A stretch of 61,109 nt of DNA from Sphingomonadaceae bacterium (GTDB taxonomy: Bacteria; Pseudomonadota; Alphaproteobacteria; Sphingomonadales; Sphingomonadaceae): the NCBI GenBank assembly GCA_025359685.1, contig JANYEY010000017.1, forward strand, positions 1-61,109. The letters are read 5' to 3'. Both the position numbers and the translations under genes were made by a program. The first letter of the stretch is position 1. Each line of letters begins with the position of its first letter. Positions 55,914 to 61,109 of the stretch are shown here, one piece after another. Below the pieces are notes generated by a model. The model was given only the letters and a program-made list of their open reading frames with translations, was not told the DNA's origin and ran no database searches.

Positions 55914-56025
55914 CCCGTCCGCCCTGCAGTTCGCCGAGCCGCTATTGACATTTGGGTAAGCTAAGCGAGATAAGTCCCTTGTCGAAACGGATTTCGAAAT
56001 ACGGCGGCAGGAGAGGCCCGAGATC

Positions 56026-57360
56026 ATGGCAAGCCAGGCGAACGCACCGGAAAAGTTCAAGTATCGCACCGCGCCCAGCGCGACCGATGCGTTCGAAGGC
56101 TGGCTTAAGGATCATGGCAAGGAACTGCCGGTCCACACGCACCCGCGGGACGTGTCGCGGTCGGATATCTATGTCGAGGACCGCTGGCAGCCGATCTTTG
56201 CCGAAATGCGCGCCACCGAGCCGGTCAACAAGGTAACCGGCACGCCGTATGGCGATTTCTGGAACGTGACCACGGTCAAGGCCATCCAGCACGTCGAGGC
56301 ACTGCCCGAACTTTACTCGTCCTCGTGGGACAAAGGCGGGATCACCATTGGCGAGCCGCCCAAGGATGTCACCCCTGAAGAGCTGCAGGAACGCCGCCTG
56401 CCGATGTTCATCGCGATGGACCGTCCCGAGCATACCGGCCAGCGCCGCACTGTTGCCCCGGCGTTCACCCCGGCCGAGATCGACTACCTCGCCACCGAAG
56501 TGCGGATGCGCACCGCCGCAGTGCTCGACAGCCTGCCATATGGCGAAGAGTTCGACTGGGTCGAGAAAGTCTCGATCGAGCTGACCACCGGCATGCTGGC
56601 GATCCTGTTCGGCTTCCCTTGGGAAGACCGCCACCTGCTGACCTTCTGGTCGGACTGGGCGGGCGACGTCGAATTGGGCCTCGCGCGCGAACTGCAGGAC
56701 GTGCGCTGGGAAATCTTCGGCGAGATGGCGCAGTATTTCCAGAGCCTGTGGATGGACCGGATGGGCAAGCCGCCAAGCCGCGACCTGATCTCGATCATGG
56801 TCCATTCGGCCGCGATGAACCAGATGAGCCCACAGGAATTCATGGGCAACCTGATCCTGCTGATTGTCGGCGGCAACGATACCACCCGCAACACCATGTC
56901 GGGCATCGTCCACGCGCTCCACACTTTCCCCGATCAGCGCGCGGTGTTTGAAAGCGACCCCTCGGTCATCCCCAACGCGGTGCAGGAATGCATCCGTTTC
57001 CAGACCCCGCTGGCGCACATGCGCCGCACCGCGACCGCCGACGCCGACCTGTTCGGCCACCAGATCAAGGCCGGGGACAAGCTGGTCCTGTGGTACATTT
57101 CGGCCAACCGCGACGAGGAGGTGTTCACCGATCCCGACAAAATCGACCTGCGGCGCCCCAATGCTCGGCGCAATCTGGCGTTCGGTTACGGGATCCATCG
57201 CTGCGTCGGCGCGCGACTCGCCGAGCTGCAATTGAAGATCCTGATGGAAGAGATGCATGCGCGGCGGATGCGGGTGAACATCACCGGCAAGGTTGAGCGG
57301 GTGCGGGCTAATTTCGTCCACGGGTTCCGCCATATGGACGTCACGCTGGAGAAATTCTGA
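56026..57360 (+). CDS. cytochrome P450 (CYP153-like)
   Basis: A 444-residue soluble P450. The I-helix motif is GGNDTTRNT (from residue 282), the ExxR helix is in NAVQECIRFQTPLAHM, and the heme-ligating C393 is in FGYGIHRCVGARLAE. The GGNDTTRN motif and the N-terminal half fit the CYP153 family, which hydroxylates medium-chain alkanes and fatty acids at the terminal carbon. No ferredoxin or reductase gene is adjacent. The ATG at 56026 follows a GGAGAGG site. Confidence 0.88.
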   Translation: MASQANAPEKFKYRTAPSATDAFEGWLKDHGKELPVHTHPRDVSRSDIYVEDRWQPIFAEMRATEPVNKVTGTPYGDFWNVTTVKAIQHVEALPELYSSSWDKGGITIGEPPKDVTPEELQERRLPMFIAMDRPEHTGQRRTVAPAFTPAEIDYLATEVRMRTAAVLDSLPYGEEFDWVEKVSIELTTGMLAILFGFPWEDRHLLTFWSDWAGDVELGLARELQDVRWEIFGEMAQYFQSLWMDRMGKPPSRDLISIMVHSAAMNQMSPQEFMGNLILLIVGGNDTTRNTMSGIVHALHTFPDQRAVFESDPSVIPNAVQECIRFQTPLAHMRRTATADADLFGHQIKAGDKLVLWYISANRDEEVFTDPDKIDLRRPNARRNLAFGYGIHRCVGARLAELQLKILMEEMHARRMRVNITGKVERVRANFVHGFRHMDVTLEKF

Positions 57361-57446
57361 GCGCAGCCTGCAACCTTTGCCGGCCAGCTGACGTATATGC
57401 AGCTGAGTGCGGACTCGAATCCCGCGCCGCGCAAAGGAGTTCCGTC

Positions 57447-57938
57447 ATGACCGCCGCGACCAATCGCCGTTCGATCCTCCGCCTGTTCGCCGCCGGAACC
57501 GCCAGCGCGGTGCTGGCCGCCTGCGGCAGCGGCCGGGCCGAGGCCAAGACCTATCCGGTACACTTCACCAATGCCGAGTGGAAAAAGCGGCTGAACTCCA
57601 AGCAGTATTACATCCTGCGCCAGAAGGGCACCGAGCGTCCCGGTAGCTCTGCGCTGCTGAATGAACACCGCAAGGGCACCTTCGTCTGCGCCGCAGACGG
57701 CAACGCGCTCTATTCGAGCGCTACCAAGTTCGACAGCGGCACCGGCTGGCCCAGCTTTTGGCAGCCGTTGCCCGGCGGGGTGGCGACCAGCTCTGATTGG
57801 GAAACCGGCTACCCGCGCACCGAGGTTCACTGCACCCGCTGCGGCGGCCACCTGGGCCACGTGTTCGACGATGGGCCCAAGCCGACCGGCAAGCGTTACT
57901 GCATGGACGGCGATGCGATGCTGTTCAAACCGGGCTGA
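57447..57938 (+). CDS. msrB: peptide-methionine (R)-S-oxide reductase, Tat/lipoprotein form
   Basis: A 163-residue MsrB: SGTGWPSFWQPLPGGVA, CTRCGGHLGHVFDDGP and the active-site C152 in KRYCMDGDAMLF. The N-terminus TNRRSILRLFAAG is Tat-like and is followed by LAAC, a lipobox, so it is probably a membrane-anchored periplasmic enzyme. The first structural zinc motif is altered to CAAD, so one of the four Zn-binding cysteines is missing, and the resolving Cys position is Thr. It repairs oxidised methionine in envelope proteins. It is 16 bp from the tRNA-Leu fragment. Confidence 0.9.
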   Translation: MTAATNRRSILRLFAAGTASAVLAACGSGRAEAKTYPVHFTNAEWKKRLNSKQYYILRQKGTERPGSSALLNEHRKGTFVCAADGNALYSSATKFDSGTGWPSFWQPLPGGVATSSDWETGYPRTEVHCTRCGGHLGHVFDDGPKPTGKRYCMDGDAMLFKPG

Positions 57939-57953
57939 TAGTGCGGCCGTAAT

Positions 57954-58022
57954 TGGTGCGGACGGTGGGACTCGAACCCACACGAGCAAGGCTCAGGGGA
58001 TTTTAAGTCCCCGGCGTCTACC
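57954..58022 (-). tRNA. tRNA-Leu(UAA) 3' fragment, probable att site
   Basis: The minus strand carries the anticodon arm (loop with UAA), long variable arm, T arm (GGTTCGAGTCCC), acceptor 3' strand CGTCCGC, discriminator A and encoded CCA of a class II tRNA-Leu. The 5' acceptor strand and most of the D arm are missing: after GGTAGACGC (58022-58014) the sequence becomes AT-rich and unrelated. A 69-bp displaced 3' end is what tyrosine-recombinase integration into a tRNA gene leaves at the far end of the island. Confidence 0.8.
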
Positions 58023-58124
58023 ATATATCATACTGTAATATCATGGTTAAATCTCCAATATTCCAACTTATGCGTTAGTTAAATGCGTTAAAGTCGGTGC
58101 CGCGCATCCAGATATATGTCTCTT
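58023..58124. other. AT-rich junction right of the tRNA fragment
   Basis: About 100 bp of clearly AT-richer sequence than the neighbouring genes, with no gene. It is the probable end of an integrated element. Confidence 0.5.
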
Positions 58125-59372
58125 TCATAGGCCCTCAGCCTCTTCATGTTCAAATGCGGAGGCCATGCGCGCCATGTCACGGGCGTTGAGTCCATAGGAC
58201 GCAGCACAGGCGCGCCACTGCGCGACAGCGGCTTGGACTTCCCCGACGATTTCTCGGGCCGTTGGCTGCTTCAATCCACACTGGCGGGCCATCCTGAATG
58301 CAACGTCTAGCGAGGCGGTATCGTCGGCATCGTCGATGGCGAGGCTCAAGACGCGCGCTTTCACGTCTACCGGCGTCGGGTTCATGTCGTAGGCCGGTGA
58401 CAAGCGCCAGCCCCCGGCACCGTCATACAGAAAGCCGTGATTGCGAAGATGATCGTCGGTGTTGGAAATCAGGATATTGAACACGATGCGCCGCCATAGC
58501 TGCGCGCAATCCTGCTCGGGCTGCGAGCCGAACTGGCGCAGCGCATCGACGATCTCCAGATAGCTGTGATCCTCGTTGTCGGCCGCGCCCAGCATGGACA
58601 TAGCCGAGAGGAACGGGATGCGAATGTCGCCATCACGGTCGAATCGGCGCAACAGCAAGGCGGTGCGGTCGGCCACCTGTTCCAGCCGCCATGTCGGCAC
58701 CTCGATGCCCGCGCGGCTGGCGAGGTCGAGCGCCACCGCTTCCCATTGCATGACGGGATAGGGGTCATCGGCCTGCGGGAACTTGGCAATGGAAAGCTCG
58801 CCCTGTTGGTCGAGCACGGAGGCCTTGGCGCGAGCGCCGCCCAACGATGATCCCGGCGCCAGGATAAGGCGTAGATCGTCGTCGTCGTTATTGTCGGCGG
58901 CAACGCGCATCGCGGCGTTCAACAATTCGCCCAAGCGAATGAGCGGCGGGACGGTGGCCCCGTCGCCGCTCGCCAGAAACGGGCCTTCGGCCGTTTCCTT
59001 GAAACGCAGTGCGCCTTGGCGGGCAATGTCTCCGACGCCCAACAGGAAATCGACTTCGCCCAGACTGCGGGGTTGGCGTGCTTCTGCCTGCGCGCGGCGG
59101 CGTTCGTCGCGCAGGATCAGATTGCGGCCCCAGCGATCGGGTGCAGAATCGCCGAACGCACCAAATAAAGCGCGGCCCTGCTGCGTATGCTGCGGACCAC
59201 CGCCGAGCATCAAGGCTGGCTCCAGCGCAAAGCGCGCCGGACTGGCAAGCCAGTCTGCGTCATATTCAAAGGTGGCGCTTTCACGATTGCGGGCACGGCG
59301 CGCCCACAGGCGACCGACAAAATGCGCGATGCCAGCCAAATCAACATAAACCAAGAGTTCGCGGTCGCTCAT
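58125..59372 (-). CDS. hipA: HipA-family serine/threonine kinase toxin
   Basis: A 415-residue HipA-like kinase. The Gly/Ser-rich P-loop is at 174-180 (GSSLGGA) with downstream RAKA, the ATP Lys is K197 (SIAKFP), the catalytic D306/N311 region is in ISNTDDHLRNHGF, and the metal Asp D329 is in LSPAYDMNP. In E. coli HipA phosphorylates glutamyl-tRNA synthetase and causes growth arrest and persistence; the target here is unproven. Its ATG overlaps the antitoxin stop (ATGA). It lies on the island side of the tRNA-Leu fragment. Confidence 0.9.
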   Translation of the reverse strand: MSDRELLVYVDLAGIAHFVGRLWARRARNRESATFEYDADWLASPARFALEPALMLGGGPQHTQQGRALFGAFGDSAPDRWGRNLILRDERRRAQAEARQPRSLGEVDFLLGVGDIARQGALRFKETAEGPFLASGDGATVPPLIRLGELLNAAMRVAADNNDDDDLRLILAPGSSLGGARAKASVLDQQGELSIAKFPQADDPYPVMQWEAVALDLASRAGIEVPTWRLEQVADRTALLLRRFDRDGDIRIPFLSAMSMLGAADNEDHSYLEIVDALRQFGSQPEQDCAQLWRRIVFNILISNTDDHLRNHGFLYDGAGGWRLSPAYDMNPTPVDVKARVLSLAIDDADDTASLDVAFRMARQCGLKQPTAREIVGEVQAAVAQWRACAASYGLNARDMARMASAFEHEEAEGL

Positions 59373-59701
59373 GGCTGCCCTGCACTCCGACGCTTGCTTG
59401 CCCGCACCCGCTGGGGCAAGCGATCCTCGTCCAGCTGCAAGCCCACGCTATCGGTGCCAACATCGGCAAGGTCGGCAATCCGCTCGCTCAAACCCAGGAT
59501 GAAAAGCACGGTGGCATAGACCCCCAGCGATACCCCGGGATCACCCTGCTCGACCTTCTGCAAGGTGCTGCGCGCCACGAAAGCGCGCTCCGCCATAAGC
59601 GTCGTCGTGATGCGGCGGCGAAGACGCGCAGCTTTGATGTCTGCGCCCAGCTTTGTCAGGGCGCGCTTGACGGGCAGCGGCATAGGTGGCGTCGTACGCA
59701 T
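59369..59701 (-). CDS. hipB: HipB-like antitoxin
   Basis: A 110-residue XRE-type DNA-binding protein: ADIKAARLRRRITTTLMAER then FVARSTLQKVEQGDPGVSLG is the HTH. It is expected to bind and inhibit HipA and repress the operon. The ATG at 59701 has a perfect AGGAGG 6 bp upstream; an in-frame start at 59731 would lie inside the operator. It is coupled to hipA by an ATGA overlap. Confidence 0.88.
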   Translation of the reverse strand: MRTTPPMPLPVKRALTKLGADIKAARLRRRITTTLMAERAFVARSTLQKVEQGDPGVSLGVYATVLFILGLSERIADLADVGTDSVGLQLDEDRLPQRVRASKRRSAGQP

Positions 59702-59711
59702 ATCAACCTCC

Positions 59712-59762
59712 TTGACCGTTACTATAGTCACAAAGCGATTTAGTGTCCATTAAAACGGTCAA
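59712..59762 (-). promoter_or_regulatory. hipBA promoter with operator repeats
   Basis: On the minus strand TGGACA (59749-59744), 17 bp and TATAGT (59726-59721) form a near-consensus sigma-70 promoter. It is flanked by a perfect 9-bp inverted repeat: TTGACCGTT at 59712-59720 and AACGGTCAA at 59754-59762. The arms bracket -35 and -10, which suits autorepression by HipB bound at both arms. Confidence 0.65.
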
Positions 59763-60026
59763 TTTATGTTTTATGCTACCTGCTTCATTTGAGGGGGCGG
59801 ATGACAGCCCAAGCATCAACGCGGTTTACTCCCCCTCGATCACACAACGCATGTCACCCTAGCGCCACTCATCCGCCGCGAACTCGACCAGAATGCTCAT
59901 CGGCTCGCCATCGATGAGCGATGCCCGTTGTTGGAGATGCGGCGTCTTACCAATTGCAACTACGTGAATCAGAAGTATCTTCGAAGGTTACGGCGCAGAC
60001 GTATTGTGTCCAGGGGAGAGGGAAAA
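59763..60026. other. non-coding region upstream of the last gene
   Basis: No supported gene. An in-frame extension from 59928 exists for the downstream gene, but its sequence is Arg-rich and unlike coding DNA. The promoter for the downstream gene should be here. Confidence 0.35.
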
Positions 60027-61109
60027 GTGGACGCGTTGCCGCAGTGGACATCAAAGGTAGAGAAGCGCGGCCTCGATCCTTTGGGAATGCAGAATAGCGG
60101 GGTGGTACTGTATCAGGCGCTTCTGCCGGGCATCAGCAACATCACGCTACGCATGCGCTATTACGGCTTCTTCTGCTGGCTGAGCGATGTGTACGCCCGT
60201 CGCGGGGTGACGACCGAATTCGAGATCTGGCGCCAGTGGGTGCGCCGTGCGGAAGCACTCTATGCGCTGATTTGCGCGGACGCGACCGGAGATGGCGGCG
60301 TCGGCGGCATTGATTGGGCGCTCCGACGGCTCCAATTGGGCGAGGAAATCATCGACTTCGCCGCTGCGGCATCGACCGACAAGAACGTCACGCGATACCT
60401 GATCCAGAATCTCGGCGTGTTCGGTGCCGCATACTACACCCAGATGAAGGAGATGGGGCTCTTTGAGGAGGGTCCGAACGGCATCCAGCGGGTGAGCGGC
60501 AATGCCGGGCTGGCGGCGGGGGTGCATTCCGCGCATCGATCGGACCCGAAGTTGAAGCCCTGTTCACTGCAGCGGTCGATGCTGCTCAGGTCGATCGGGC
60601 CACATTGGCAACCTTGCACGCCATGGTGCCCTCGGCGATTCCCGATCCTTCGGACGAGCGAGCGATGTACGAGGACACGCTTTTCGCCGCCGGCCCGCAG
60701 AAGCTGGCGACCGACAAAAGCCGCCGCGCCAGCTTGAGCCTGATCCTGGACGTCGCCGCCCGCGACGGTGGCAAGCCGACTCCCGAAAGCGTGCGATGGG
60801 CGCTATTCGATCCGCCTGAGTACGCGCTGGCACCAGAACTCGAGGGGCAGCGTTTGCTGTGGGAGGCATACCAGTGCCAGGACCTGTTCCAGGTCGCGGC
60901 TGCGGGACTGCTCGCGTGGGCCATCTCCATCATGGGCGAAACAGATGATGGTCGGACACTCGCTGAGGTTCAGGGAGCAGTCGTGGACCGGCTAACCGAT
61001 GCTGAGGAAGAACGGGCGACGATGTCTTGGAGCGAGATCCGTGATGGCATCGATCCCGTCGAGTTCGGCTGGCGCGAGGCCTGGACACGGTTGACCGGCA
61101 AGCGGGGTT
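60027..61109 (+). pseudogene. unrecognised gene with probable frameshift, 3' end outside window
   Basis: The gene starts at a GTG (60027, GGGAGAGG upstream) and encodes VDALPQWTSKVEKRGLDPLG, then GISNITLRMRYYGFFCWLSD, a soluble helical protein. At the G-run 60518-60522 the frame changes: upstream the +3 frame reads LAAG, while downstream coding continues in the next frame (AFRASIGPEVEALFTAAVDA...) without a stop to the window end, about 195 codons. One G more would restore a single protein of at least 360 residues. It could be a sequencing error, a real mutation or programmed. I do not recognise the family. It follows a HipBA pair on a putative island, a place where defence genes are common, but that role is inference. 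Confidence 0.55.

Noticed and set aside
55942..57333. 463-residue minus-strand frame
   Set aside because: It is antisense to the P450 gene, which has all its conserved motifs in the sense strand.
57954..58022. intact tRNA-Leu gene
   Set aside because: The 5' acceptor strand and most of the D arm are absent, so it cannot fold as a functional tRNA.

Overview
The window is GC-rich, densely packed bacterial chromosome. It looks like an alphaproteobacterium of the order Sphingomonadales (Novosphingobium/Sphingomonas/Erythrobacter type). The evidence is gene content: a large TonB-dependent receptor beside a catabolic cluster, a CYP153-like P450, HWE-family histidine kinases, the large NAD-dependent glutamate dehydrogenase, a CIO-type cytochrome bd oxidase with a DUF2474 small subunit, and GGAAC-N16/17-(C/G)GTT motifs typical of alphaproteobacterial EcfG stress promoters. 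The assignment is inferred from gene families only.

Left part (1-7,000): a truncated hydroxyacid dehydrogenase, a 2OG-Fe(II) oxygenase, a divergent pair of small HTH protein and S24/LexA-like repressor, three small secreted proteins, an IS6-family insertion with an extra copy of its left end, and two membrane-protein genes coupled through a probable CTG start. From 7,159 to 19,820 lies a catabolic cluster: TonB receptor, an unusual membrane regulator (periplasmic TctC/Bug-like solute-binding domain, one transmembrane helix, cytoplasmic LuxR-type HTH), MHS-family carboxylate symporter, YncE-like beta-propeller, TauD-like dioxygenase, D-aminoacylase-like amidohydrolase, DUF1254 protein and AraC regulator. 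Its substrate is unknown, but the solute-binding sensor and the symporter both suggest a carboxylate.

Middle (20,000-38,600): small HNH and HTH genes; a giant CheB-CheR-PAS-HWE kinase gene broken by an in-frame TAA, with a receiver gene and a stand-alone CheB downstream; a GST; a 1,261-residue autotransporter with repeat-rich passenger and a clear terminator; the cydAB/DUF2474 oxidase operon; a convergent receiver/HWE kinase pair, each with an EcfG-like promoter; and an acyl-CoA ligase.

Right part (38,900-61,109): TauE/SafE permease, thrS preceded by a threonine-rich leader peptide and mutually exclusive hairpins (a probable attenuator), PhoD phosphatase, a three-gene XRE/membrane-protein micro-operon with a phased direct repeat upstream, an alpha/beta hydrolase-TPR-flavin monooxygenase operon, the 1,565-residue glutamate dehydrogenase, queG, an ABC exporter, the P450, and a Tat/lipoprotein MsrB. 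At 57,954 is the 3' part of a tRNA-Leu(UAA) gene without its 5' end. That is the expected scar of an island integrated in a tRNA gene. To its right are AT-rich sequence, a HipBA toxin-antitoxin operon with promoter and operator repeats, and an unrecognised gene with an apparent one-base frameshift running off the window.
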